Source: Acidobacteriota bacterium | GTDB taxonomy: Bacteria; Acidobacteriota; Terriglobia; UBA7540 | Length of the DNA: 12,760 nt | Assembly: GCA_021780055.1 (NCBI GenBank) | Contig: JAJXZM010000459.1 | Span: 1 to 12,760 of the forward strand | Reading direction: 5' to 3' | Shown here: in pieces, positions 1-7,079 of the stretch | Position numbering within the stretch: position 1 is the stretch's first letter | Layout: each line of letters starts with the position of its first letter | Program-made: the position numbers and the translations under genes | Notes under the pieces: generated by a model | What the model saw: only the letters and a program-made list of their open reading frames with translations | The model's database searches: none | Told to the model about the DNA's origin: nothing

Positions 1-153
1 ACCAGGGCGCCACGCCCTCCCCGAAAGGGCCGCCGGAAATAAAGCAGCAACCCGCCCGATCGCACAAAATCGCTGCTCCAGCAATCGACTTTTTCTAAGT
101 AGGCCCATTTTTCATCAGCCTGCTAGTCATTCGAACGACCTTAGGAAATTCGC
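1..153. other. Non-coding left edge with a GC-rich stem-loop
   Basis: No convincing reading frame is present. Positions 4-18 form a perfect 6-bp inverted repeat (AGGGCG, loop CCA, CGCCCT). It is followed by a short CCC/GGG stem around a GAAA tetraloop near 20-29. No T-run follows, so it does not qualify as an intrinsic terminator; it may be the 3' end of an upstream transcript or RNA element. The upstream gene lies outside the window. Confidence 0.3.
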
Positions 154-182
154 TTGACGCGTCTACTCCGAACAAATATGAT
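154..182 (+). promoter_or_regulatory. Sigma70-type promoter for the LuxR-family regulator
   Basis: A -35 box TTGACG (154-159) and a -10 box TATGAT (177-182) are separated by exactly 17 bp. Each box differs from the consensus at one position. Transcription would start near 189-190, giving a 5' leader of about 145 nt before the GTG start at 334. This is the best promoter match I found in the window. Confidence 0.6.
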
Positions 183-192
183 GGTGGAGTTT

Positions 193-333
193 ATTAGGAA
201 CGGCTAATGTTGCACGTGCGGAAGCACGGTTGAGACATCAAAAGCAGCACTTCTAGTTTGGGGTATCGTATTTTTAATTAAAGTCTTCTAACGCACACGG
301 GAGGGGGTACTTTCGCCGCTCGGGAGGTACCTC
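193..333 (+). promoter_or_regulatory. Structured 5' leader of the LuxR-family gene
   Basis: Three elements are visible. ATTAG-GAACGG-CTAAT (193-208) is an inverted repeat just after the predicted transcription start. CGTGC-GGAA-GCACG (215-228) is a 5-bp hairpin capped by a GNRA-type tetraloop. GAGGTACCTC (324-333) is a perfect 10-bp palindrome that contains part of the ribosome binding site and touches the GTG start. In RNA, GGGGUAC (304-310) could pair with GUACCUC (327-333), with one G-U pair, and partly mask the binding site. Leader-based or autoregulatory control is inferred. Confidence 0.4.
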
Positions 334-1017
334 GTGAAACTGGTTATAGTAAGCCCCCGGGTTCTCTTTCGCAAAGCTCTCTGTTCGTTGCTAATTGAGG
401 CTGGGACATTTACTGAAATCATAGATGTCGACCGGGTCCTCGATCTTAGTGGGAGAATTGATGCACCGCGAAACGCAATCTTAATCATTCATGCACCTGA
501 TGCCGGGGGTGGTCTCGCCTCGGCGCATGAATTGCGCAACTTAATCCCAGAAGCGAGAGCCTTGTTTCTCGCAGATGACCCTAATGAAGAATTCGCTGTC
601 CAGACCCTTGAAGCAGGAGCGTGGGGCTGCCTGTCCACAAAGGTGACACCCCAAGTTTTAATCAAGGCGGTTGCTAAGGTTGCCGAAGGCGAGCGCTGGT
701 TTGCCCATCGGGTGACGAACGCCGTTATTGACAAACTCATTGCCAGCCGTGATGCGAACAGAACGCTTTCAGAAAACCTCACGCGAAGGGAATGGGAAGT
801 CTTAGCCCTTATTGCGCAAGGGTACTCTGACAAAGAAGTGGCAAGTAGCCTCTTCATCAGCACGGAGACGGCACGTTCACATGTGAAATCGATCTATAAG
901 AAACTTCAGGTCAGCACGCGGCGCGCGGCAGCAGTTCACTACTTCAAACGTGTTGGACCCCAAGATGTTCCGTTGAATGGCGTACCCGAAGCGATCGGTT
1001 TACCCGACGTCTCATAA
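334..1017 (+). CDS. LuxR/NarL-family response regulator with degenerate receiver domain
   Basis: Probable DNA-binding transcription regulator of 227 residues. The C-terminal part (about 149-205, beginning LTRREWEVLALIAQG and including ISTETARSHVKSIYKKL) is a clear LuxR-type helix-turn-helix. The N-terminal 120 residues follow the length and secondary-structure pattern of a CheY-like receiver, but key residues are missing. The position normally held by the phosphorylated Asp reads H53 (in ILIIHAPD), the N-terminal acidic pair is S7-P8, and the conserved Thr/Ser position is A80. Phosphorylation in the classical way is therefore unlikely. The GTG start is supported by GGGAGG at 322-327, six bases upstream. 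No histidine kinase is adjacent. It lies about 500 bp upstream of the PilZ gene on the same strand, so control of the polysaccharide locus is plausible but inferred. Confidence 0.85.
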   Translation: MKLVIVSPRVLFRKALCSLLIEAGTFTEIIDVDRVLDLSGRIDAPRNAILIIHAPDAGGGLASAHELRNLIPEARALFLADDPNEEFAVQTLEAGAWGCLSTKVTPQVLIKAVAKVAEGERWFAHRVTNAVIDKLIASRDANRTLSENLTRREWEVLALIAQGYSDKEVASSLFISTETARSHVKSIYKKLQVSTRRAAAVHYFKRVGPQDVPLNGVPEAIGLPDVS

Positions 1018-1469
1018 CGCCTTGTCCGGTTCCATTAATAGATTTCTTCTCCCTTCCCACCATTAAAGGTGGTATACGATCCACCGACTGTTTTTGCCTG
1101 TTAGTTACCACGACGGCGGCGCGATTCGTACTTCCAACCCAAATCCGGGTTACCCATGTTTCTTCTTCAACCTTTCGCTTGAGACGGCTCCAACACGCAG
1201 TGCGCACCCAGTCTCTTTCGGGCGATATTGATTATTGTTCACTTGACCATGACGAAGCAAGTCACCTAGATAGAAAAGGTTACGAGGCAAGCTTTCCCTG
1301 GCGCATTATACTTTCACTGCGATTCTATGCTTAATTTTCCAGTGGAGTAGTTTAGGTACCTCTTACGTTTAGATAAGCGGCAAAGGTCTAATTTAGGATG
1401 ACAAGCGCCAGGAAATGGGGGTAACCATTTCAGGCATGGGTCTCACCCAAATCTCACCCGCCTAGGGGA
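1018..1469. other. Long intergenic region rich in inverted repeats
   Basis: About 450 bp without a convincing gene. CCACC (1057-1061), GGTGG (1068-1072) and CCACC (1081-1085) allow two mutually exclusive hairpins. AACCC-AAATCC-GGGTT (1136-1151) is followed by a pyrimidine-rich stretch and could be a weak terminator for the upstream gene. AAATGG-GGGTAA-CCATTT (1413-1430) is another hairpin. TCTCACCC occurs twice, at 1441-1448 and 1452-1459. A TTGACC at 1243-1248 and a TATACT at 1307-1312 are promoter-like boxes, but neither has a well-spaced partner. The gap is long for a simple spacer and may hold the promoter and leader of the downstream genes. Confidence 0.4.
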
Positions 1470-1526
1470 TTGTTTGGGCTGCTGGGACTGGTGATAGAGT
1501 CAACAGTGCGGTTTCAAGTTAAGGAC

Positions 1527-1946
1527 ATGCGAACAGATTCCCCGAAACATGCGGCAAGTGTGCCGATGACTCACGAGAAACGCCAACGCGCGCGTTTTAA
1601 GATCGACTGCCCGGTGACAGTTCTCACGCCCGGGCGAGGGAAAAAACGGATGCTTGGCCGCGGCTGGCTTTATGACATCAGTGAAAAGGGCGCAAGATTC
1701 TTCCTTGACCACATCTTGGAAGAAGGTCGTCGCGTTTCCCTTGAGGTCGATTTCCGAAATCAGGATGGCGAGATTACTGGAATCCGCTTTCCCGCGATTA
1801 TCCAGCGTATTGCGCCTGGAGACTTGCACGAGATTGCGGTTTGTTTCTTAAAGGGCGAATCCTATATCCGGGGCAAAGGTAGGCGTGGCAGGAGTCACGA
1901 CTCGCCATGGGACCGCTTTGCCAAGGGTAATAAATGGATTAACTAA
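1527..1946 (+). CDS. PilZ-domain protein, putative c-di-GMP receptor
   Basis: Small cytoplasmic protein, 139 residues from the ATG at 1527. Both PilZ signature motifs are present near the N terminus: RxxxR in KRQRARF (R19 and R23 from this start) and DxSxxG in YDISEKGARF (D50, S52, G55). These are the known c-di-GMP contacts of the family, so ligand binding is likely. The remainder alternates like the PilZ beta barrel (for example VSLEVDF and IRFPAIIQRI), and the C terminus is basic (GKGRRGRS). The start is uncertain. The frame stays open to a TTG at 1470 (158 residues), and ATG 1566 is also possible; neither 1470 nor 1527 has a well-spaced ribosome binding site. It sits directly before the antiterminator gene, and the two may be co-transcribed, which would link c-di-GMP to polysaccharide output. 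The partner protein is unknown. Confidence 0.8.
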   Translation: MRTDSPKHAASVPMTHEKRQRARFKIDCPVTVLTPGRGKKRMLGRGWLYDISEKGARFFLDHILEEGRRVSLEVDFRNQDGEITGIRFPAIIQRIAPGDLHEIAVCFLKGESYIRGKGRRGRSHDSPWDRFAKGNKWIN

Positions 1947-2036
1947 GCATGCGGCGCCAGATGGTTGACCGGCCCGCTTAGGGACAGAAACAAGAGCTTA
2001 GGGAGAATGAACTCCTGTAAGTTACGTAGCGGAGCT

Positions 2037-2624
2037 ATGGCTAAAATTGAGGATCTCATAGGCTTGACGGTAAATTACCCACGCTGGTTTGCCGTTTATA
2101 CGCGGCATCACCACGAAAAGGCGATTGCCAGGTTTATTTCAGGCAAGGGGCTGGAAGTCTTCCTGCCGCTTTACAAGGCGGCCCACCGCTGGAAAGACCG
2201 GATGAAGGAACTGGAGTTGCCGCTGTTCCCCAACTACGTGTTTGTCCTGGCGGGCCCGATGCACCGAACTGCTGTGCTTTCGACGCCGGGCGTCTATGAC
2301 TTTGTACGATTAAGTGGGGCGCCCGCATCGATACCGCAGGAAGAAATCGATGCCGTGCGGCGGGCTGTTGGGCAAGGTCTGAACGCTGAACCCCATCCCT
2401 TCCTGAAGTCAGGAGACAGGGTGCGGGTGAAGTCGGGTCCGCTCGAAGGGCTGGAAGGAATTCTTGTCCGCAAAAAGAACTTGTACCGGTTGGTCCTCTC
2501 CGTTGATTTGCTGGTCAAGTCTATTTCGGTGGAAGTTGAGGCGTGTGATGTGGAGCGGGCGTTCAGCCGTGGTACTGGCGCTGTCCGGTCGGTGGAAGAT
2601 TCGCTTGCTCATGCGGCCTTCTGA
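2037..2624 (+). CDS. NusG-like transcription antiterminator, UpxY/RfaH/LoaP type
   Basis: Specialised NusG paralogue, 195 residues from ATG 2037. The NGN domain begins at PRWFAVYTRHHHEK (about residues 15-27) and includes LPLFPNYVFV, the family's typical hydrophobic strand. A KOW-type C-terminal domain follows (about 124-171), starting SGDRVRVKSGPLEGLEG. In the RfaH/UpxY/LoaP families the NGN domain binds RNA polymerase and keeps it elongating through long polysaccharide or antibiotic operons. Its position just ahead of a polysaccharide operon is the usual one for UpxY and suggests it acts on these genes. Start choice is uncertain: ATG 2007 and TTG 1965 are in frame, and GGAG at 2031-2034 is only two bases from ATG 2037. 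It is unlikely to be housekeeping NusG, which normally lies beside secE and rplK. Confidence 0.88.
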   Translation: MAKIEDLIGLTVNYPRWFAVYTRHHHEKAIARFISGKGLEVFLPLYKAAHRWKDRMKELELPLFPNYVFVLAGPMHRTAVLSTPGVYDFVRLSGAPASIPQEEIDAVRRAVGQGLNAEPHPFLKSGDRVRVKSGPLEGLEGILVRKKNLYRLVLSVDLLVKSISVEVEACDVERAFSRGTGAVRSVEDSLAHAAF

Positions 2625-2781
2625 AAGAACATAAGTTTCAGACTGGGTATTCCGGTATTCAGAGCACTCTTTCCCCCAACGCATTCCAGTTTGCTATGAA
2701 GCTGCAGGCTTCCTATGAGTCCGGTGGTATTGGATCCGAATTCACTGGAATCCTCTGTCTCAGCAACTGCTTCTGCATCGA
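2625..2781 (+). promoter_or_regulatory. Structured spacer between antiterminator and polysaccharide genes
   Basis: ATTCCAGT (2683-2690) and ACTGGAAT (2744-2751) form a perfect 8-bp inverted repeat. Inside it sits a 5-bp hairpin, GAAGC-TGCAG-GCTTC (2698-2712). Upstream, GGTATTC is repeated with a period of eight bases (2646-2652 and 2654-2660). No ops-like GGTAGC motif or T-tract is present. Specialised NusG proteins need a DNA or RNA element in the leader of their target operon, and this is a reasonable candidate; that role is inferred. Confidence 0.4.
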
Positions 2782-4110
2782 ATGTCTCTAACAACCAACA
2801 AAATTTCGTGGATTCGTCCGAAATTGGTCGCCTTTGTAATTGTAACGGGCATGATCGGCCTCCTGCTGGCTGCGGAAAGTGTACGTATCGCCTGGGCGAT
2901 CCGGCTCGGCAAGTCAACGAGGACCGATGATTTAAGGAGAGCGGTCTCTTTGGACCCGGGAAATCCGGACCTTCATTTCCGTCTGGGAACTGCAGAAGCT
3001 TTCAACTTGGAAGATCCTGACACCACGGATGGGGTTGAGCAATTGCAAAGGGCCACTGAATTAAGCCCGCACCAAACGCGCTACTGGAGTTCTCTGGCTT
3101 CAGCCTGCCAGTTTGCAGGGAAGCGCGACTGTGCCAGCCATGCGATCGTCAGGGCCCTTGCCCTGAGTCCAATGGCTCCCCGTATTCACTGGGAAGCGGC
3201 TAATTATTATCTGTGGGCGAACCGGCAGGAGAAGGCGTTCAGCCAGTTTCGACGGCTTCTGGAACTGGATCCCTCTTACGCAGGGGCAACCTTCCGGGCT
3301 TCAGTTCATGCGGCCGGAAACCCTAACATTGTTTACGACACGGTGCTAACGCGCTCGGCTGGTCCAAAATTGAAGCTTGCATATGTCAGCTTCCTCTCGT
3401 CGCACGAGTACGGGGACTCTGCATTTCAAATTTGGGAAAAGCTTGCGGCGGGCAAAACAGACTTCGACTTTTCCTCTGCCGACCCTTACCTCGAACATCT
3501 GATTGGTGCACGTAAATATCAGGAAGCCTTAACTGTCTGGAATGACCTGAAAGCCCGAGGTCTTGTTCCGCAGTCAGGGGACAATAGCGACCTGATTTTC
3601 AACGGAGGCTTCGAACACATTCCTCTCAATGCCGGTTTTGACTGGCGATATCATGAGGAGCCCTATGTGGCAGTTGACTTCGAAACTCACCAGGGTCGCG
3701 CCGGAAAACGTTACCTCCGGCTCGATTTCACAGATGTTGGAAACCATCAGGCCGAGCCAATCTATCAGCTTGTTCCTGTGAGGGCAGGGCAGACCTACGT
3801 GCTCACCGCACAAGTTCGTTCAGCCGATATCGTTTCCGATAGTGGACCGCGTCTTCGTGTGACCGATCCCGGTTGTCCGGAGTGCCTGACCGCCTCAACC
3901 GGCGCGATTGTCGGGACGACGCCCTGGCACCAAATTACTCTGAGATTTCGAACCGGTCCCCAGACAAGTGCAGTGCGCGTATCCATCTGGCGTGCACGCA
4001 GCTTGGGGTACCCGACTGAAATTTTGGGAAGTCTATTAGTGGATCAGGTCTCTCTCCGGCCCGATGCCCCGGTTACTGCTCAGGTGGACAAGAAAGGGGG
4101 GACCTCCTGA
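2782..4110 (+). CDS. Membrane-anchored TPR protein with C-terminal jelly-roll-like domain
   Basis: 442 residues. A hydrophobic segment at about 14-33 (LVAFVIVTGMIGLLLAA) suggests a single N-terminal membrane anchor or uncleaved signal, with the rest probably periplasmic. Residues about 49-165 read as TPR-like helix pairs, with repeated A-x-x-LxP patterns such as RAVSLDPGNPDLHFRLG, RATELSPHQTRYWSSLA and RLLELDPSYAGAT. From about 271 to 426 the protein turns beta-rich (LIFNGGFEH, YQLVPVRAGQTYVLTAQVR, LLVDQVSLRP), like carbohydrate-binding jelly-roll modules. The stop TGA overlaps the next gene's ATG by one base, implying translational coupling with the O-antigen-ligase-family gene. It may help assemble or stabilise the polymerisation machinery or bind the glycan; the exact function is not known. 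The ATG at 2782 lacks a clear ribosome binding site but is the first usual start codon after an in-frame stop at 2716. Confidence 0.75.
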   Translation: MSLTTNKISWIRPKLVAFVIVTGMIGLLLAAESVRIAWAIRLGKSTRTDDLRRAVSLDPGNPDLHFRLGTAEAFNLEDPDTTDGVEQLQRATELSPHQTRYWSSLASACQFAGKRDCASHAIVRALALSPMAPRIHWEAANYYLWANRQEKAFSQFRRLLELDPSYAGATFRASVHAAGNPNIVYDTVLTRSAGPKLKLAYVSFLSSHEYGDSAFQIWEKLAAGKTDFDFSSADPYLEHLIGARKYQEALTVWNDLKARGLVPQSGDNSDLIFNGGFEHIPLNAGFDWRYHEEPYVAVDFETHQGRAGKRYLRLDFTDVGNHQAEPIYQLVPVRAGQTYVLTAQVRSADIVSDSGPRLRVTDPGCPECLTASTGAIVGTTPWHQITLRFRTGPQTSAVRVSIWRARSLGYPTEILGSLLVDQVSLRPDAPVTAQVDKKGGTS

Positions 4111-5465
4111 TGGCATCCAATGCCGCACTTCTGAGAGACGGGTTTCCATCCGAATCCGACGAGGCGTCGAGCCGGGCTGAAAGCCGTTATGTTCCTCGAT
4201 TCTTCACGGTGGCGCGCGCGCTGCTGGTATCCACACTGATGGCTGCCCCCTTGGCGTTTGGCGCAGTTGATACCTGGGCCTGGGCAAGTGTGGCTGTGAT
4301 TGCTGCCTTCCTCTTGATTTTGTGGGCAGTGGGCTGCGTTCAACAGCAGGCTGTAAAAATACTTTGGTCACCTCTCTTTGTTCCCGCAGGATTATTCCTG
4401 CTGCTGGGGATTGCACAATTAGCAGGTCACCTGACGCTCGATCCGTTCTCGACGCAGGTGGCGCTGATTAACCTGCTGACCGATTTGGTTTTCTTCTTCC
4501 TCGCTGTGCAACTCTTCGCCAATGCTTCCCGTAAAGACTGGAGGATGTTTGGGCTGGCTGTTGTCATTTACGCTGCCGCGATCTCTTTGTTCGCAATTGT
4601 CCAATTCTTTACAAGCCACGGCTTGATCTACTGGCAGGTTCCCTCGCGTGGCGACGTTTTCGGCCCCTATGTCAATCACAATGACTATGCGGGCCTCATG
4701 GAGATGCTGATCCCGGTAGCCTTGTGCTTTGCGCTCTATCGATCCCTAAGGGGTTCCAATCAATCGCTGCTCATCCTCGGGGTGTGCGGGGCCATCGCCT
4801 CGTTGCTCCTTTCTGGTTCTAGAGGCGGGATGATTTCGATTGCTGTCGAGATGGTTATTCTTGGTGCCATCATCTTGCGGTGGAAGGCTGGATCTGGAGA
4901 CGTTCGGAAATGGAGCTTTATGGGGTTGGTGGCGGCAGCCGGGTTGGCAGCTTTGCTTCTTGCTGTCATGCCAGATAGCGGTTGGCAGCGCCTGGCTAGC
5001 ATCGCTGGTCTGGCTCGGAAACCGGATGTGACACTTGAGAACAGGCTAACGGTCAGTCGCGACGCCCTTAAGGAACTTCGAGATTTTCCGCGGCTTGGGA
5101 CGGGGCTGGGGAGTTTCAATGCGGTTTTCCCCCAGTACCAGACTTTTCCTACTGATCTAGGATGGAACCACGCCCACGATGATTACGTGGAAGCTGTGAC
5201 CGAAACGGGCATTGTTGGCGGTCTGATTATCCTTTCGGCTTTACTGCTGTTCGGATGGCTTGCGTTCCGCAACTTGCCGGAACGGATGAAAAGTCTTCAA
5301 GGCTGGATCCAATTGGGTGCAGCACTTGGGTGTTGCGGCCTGCTGATCCATAGTTTTGCAGATTTCAACTTGCACATACCGGCCAACTCGGCGTGGTTCG
5401 CCGTGTGCGCGGGTCTGGCTGTCATACCAAGTGCGTCCGCGGATAGTGAAGACGGATTGCGTTGA
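4110..5465 (+). CDS. O-antigen ligase / polymerase (Wzy/WaaL) family membrane protein
   Basis: 451-residue polytopic inner-membrane protein with roughly ten or more hydrophobic segments. It carries hallmarks of the Wzy_C/O-antigen ligase family: FGPYVNHNDYAG (184-195), the short SGSRGG motif (235-240), and a large periplasmic loop with NRLTVSRDALKELRDFPRLGTGLGSF (311-336) followed by the His-rich HAHDDYVEAVTETGIVGG (354-371). The conserved Arg and His residues in such loops are thought to handle the undecaprenyl-linked glycan. The protein could polymerise repeat units or transfer finished polymer to an acceptor; sequence alone does not separate these. The N-terminal 30 residues are polar and probably cytoplasmic. 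It is coupled to the preceding TPR gene by a TGATG overlap, with a G-rich stretch (4095-4101) as ribosome binding site. Confidence 0.85.
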   Translation: MASNAALLRDGFPSESDEASSRAESRYVPRFFTVARALLVSTLMAAPLAFGAVDTWAWASVAVIAAFLLILWAVGCVQQQAVKILWSPLFVPAGLFLLLGIAQLAGHLTLDPFSTQVALINLLTDLVFFFLAVQLFANASRKDWRMFGLAVVIYAAAISLFAIVQFFTSHGLIYWQVPSRGDVFGPYVNHNDYAGLMEMLIPVALCFALYRSLRGSNQSLLILGVCGAIASLLLSGSRGGMISIAVEMVILGAIILRWKAGSGDVRKWSFMGLVAAAGLAALLLAVMPDSGWQRLASIAGLARKPDVTLENRLTVSRDALKELRDFPRLGTGLGSFNAVFPQYQTFPTDLGWNHAHDDYVEAVTETGIVGGLIILSALLLFGWLAFRNLPERMKSLQGWIQLGAALGCCGLLIHSFADFNLHIPANSAWFAVCAGLAVIPSASADSEDGLR

Positions 5466-5636
5466 GACAGTAATGAATATCGATCATCCTGGTCGCGCCA
5501 GCCGTGTGATTTTGAGGGGGTGAGGTCATTGAAGACATGCCCCTCTCGCAGCCCGGGCTCCCCCAGCTGCACGCCCCACGATAGACTTTGCTGACCTTCC
5601 CTTGCAAGGTTCGGGATCTTAAAACAGGAGACATTG
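5466..5636. other. Spacer before ugd with hairpin and palindrome
   Basis: GAGGGG (5514-5519) pairs with CCCCTC (5540-5545) across a 20-nt loop that has an inner GTC/GAC stem. CCTTGCAAGG (5600-5609) is a perfect 10-bp palindrome. No T-tract follows the hairpin, so an intrinsic terminator is not supported. No promoter with good spacing was found. The palindrome lies 27 bases before the ATG and could be an operator. Confidence 0.3.
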
Positions 5637-7079
5637 ATGAGATCTGAGGAATTGCCGACCAGTATGCTCAATTCGGAATTGAAGGAGCGGAAGATTACGG
5701 TGTTGGGGCTGGGGCATGTTGGGTTGCCCACGGCCTTAGGTTTCGCAGAACTCGGATGGAATGTAGTATGCGCTGACAGCGATCCTGCCAAGGTAGCGAT
5801 GATCCAGCAAGGTCATTGCCCCTTCTTCGAACCCGGGCTGCAGGAAATGCTGGTGAAGCATCTGGAACAGGGAACATTCCAGTCGACGAGTGACGTTGAA
5901 CTTGCGATCCGATCGTCTGCAATTCTTTTCCTCTGTGTTGGCACACCGCAGCTTGACAATGGTCAGGCGGACCTTAGCCAGGTTGAAACCTTGACTCGGA
6001 CCATCGCGCATAACCTGAACGGGTACAAACTGATCGTTGAGAAAAGTACGGTCCCGGCGATTACAGCCCAATGGATAAAGAAAACGATCCTCCGATACGC
6101 GGGCTCCGGGCAGTCACGACCGGATTTTGACGTTGCCTCCAATCCGGAGTTCCTGCGGGAAGGGAAGGCCGTGCAGGATTTTTTTCATCCAGATCGAATT
6201 GTCTGCGGAGTCGAAACCGAAAGGGCGAAGCACATTCTGCAGGGTATCTATCAGCCGTTAAACTGCCCCATCGTGATGACAGATCTTGCAACCTCCGAAT
6301 TGATAAAACACACAGCCAATGCCTTCCTGTGCACGAAGATTTCCTTTATCAACATGGTGGCTGATCTTTGTGAAACGTTAGGGGCCGATATTACCAGCCT
6401 GACCCAGGGCATCGGATTGGACCACCGCATCGGGCGCGAGTTCTTGGGTGCAGGCATCGGCTTTGGCGGATATTGCTTTCCGAAAGACTTGAAGGCGTTC
6501 GTCCATCTTGCTGAGGAGCATGGCGCGGATTTCTCTCTACTCAAGCAGGTTGAGCGCGTTAATCAGCGGCGGATTGAAATGATTGTCAAGAAAGTTCGGC
6601 GAGCACTCTGGGTGATTCAGGGGAAAAGAATTGCCGTCCTGGGTCTGGCCTTCAAGGCAGGAACCGATGACATCCGTGAAGCTCCCAGTCTCAAGATCAT
6701 CGAACAGCTTCTTAATGAAGGCGCGATGCTTCGCCTCTACGATCCATGCGCCATGCCCAATGCGCGAAAAACCCTTCCCGATAACGAAAATCTTGCTTAC
6801 TGCGCATCCGCTTATGAAGCTGCGAAAGGCGCAGATGCTCTGTTGATCCTGACCGAGTGGGACGAATTTCGCTCACTTGATTTATCACGCCTACGAAGCA
6901 TGGTGGCTGTTCCAACGGTTGTCGACGGGCGGAATCTTTTTGACCCTCGCATCATGAAGAAGGAAGGCTTTGAGTACTACAGTGTCGGAAGGAGTGATGC
7001 GGCGAACCTTGCATTGCCCTCCGAGCTTTTATCCGGCATTCCCGCAGTGGATTTGGAAGAAACACGGACAAGTCAATAG
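5637..7079 (+). CDS. ugd: UDP-glucose 6-dehydrogenase
   Basis: Oxidises UDP-glucose to UDP-glucuronate with two NAD+, supplying uronic acid for the polymer. It has 480 residues from ATG 5637. The Rossmann nucleotide motif is GLGHVGLPTA (about 24-33). Next come the family signatures CVGTP (100-104), VEKSTVP, SNPEFLREGKAVQDFFHPDR (168-187) and KHTANAFLCTKISF. The catalytic Cys lies in GFGGYCFPKDLKA (C280), and the C-terminal UDP-binding domain holds VLGLAFKAGTDDIREAPS. The Tyr before the catalytic Cys replaces the Ser of the common GGSCFPKD form. A related NDP-sugar dehydrogenase (for example on GDP-mannose or UDP-HexNAc) cannot be fully excluded, but FLREG and CFPKD favour UDP-glucose. AGGAG at 5626-5630, six bases upstream, picks ATG 5637 over the TTG at 5634. 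Confidence 0.9.
   Translation: MRSEELPTSMLNSELKERKITVLGLGHVGLPTALGFAELGWNVVCADSDPAKVAMIQQGHCPFFEPGLQEMLVKHLEQGTFQSTSDVELAIRSSAILFLCVGTPQLDNGQADLSQVETLTRTIAHNLNGYKLIVEKSTVPAITAQWIKKTILRYAGSGQSRPDFDVASNPEFLREGKAVQDFFHPDRIVCGVETERAKHILQGIYQPLNCPIVMTDLATSELIKHTANAFLCTKISFINMVADLCETLGADITSLTQGIGLDHRIGREFLGAGIGFGGYCFPKDLKAFVHLAEEHGADFSLLKQVERVNQRRIEMIVKKVRRALWVIQGKRIAVLGLAFKAGTDDIREAPSLKIIEQLLNEGAMLRLYDPCAMPNARKTLPDNENLAYCASAYEAAKGADALLILTEWDEFRSLDLSRLRSMVAVPTVVDGRNLFDPRIMKKEGFEYYSVGRSDAANLALPSELLSGIPAVDLEETRTSQ

Noticed and set aside
4..29. Stem-loop at the left edge as an intrinsic terminator
   Set aside because: The stem is perfect but no T-run follows, and the upstream gene is not visible.
944..1207. 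87-codon minus-strand frame in the gap after the LuxR gene
   Set aside because: It overlaps the end of the LuxR gene and its basic, domain-free translation looks random. I cannot fully exclude a small gene but see no support.
2715..2930. 71-codon plus-strand frame overlapping the start of the TPR gene
   Set aside because: No ribosome binding site, overlaps the membrane-anchor coding region, and lacks any recognisable motif.
5297..5791. 164-codon open frame on the minus strand
   Set aside because: It overlaps the ends of two well-supported plus-strand genes and shows no recognisable domain; it is a shadow frame.
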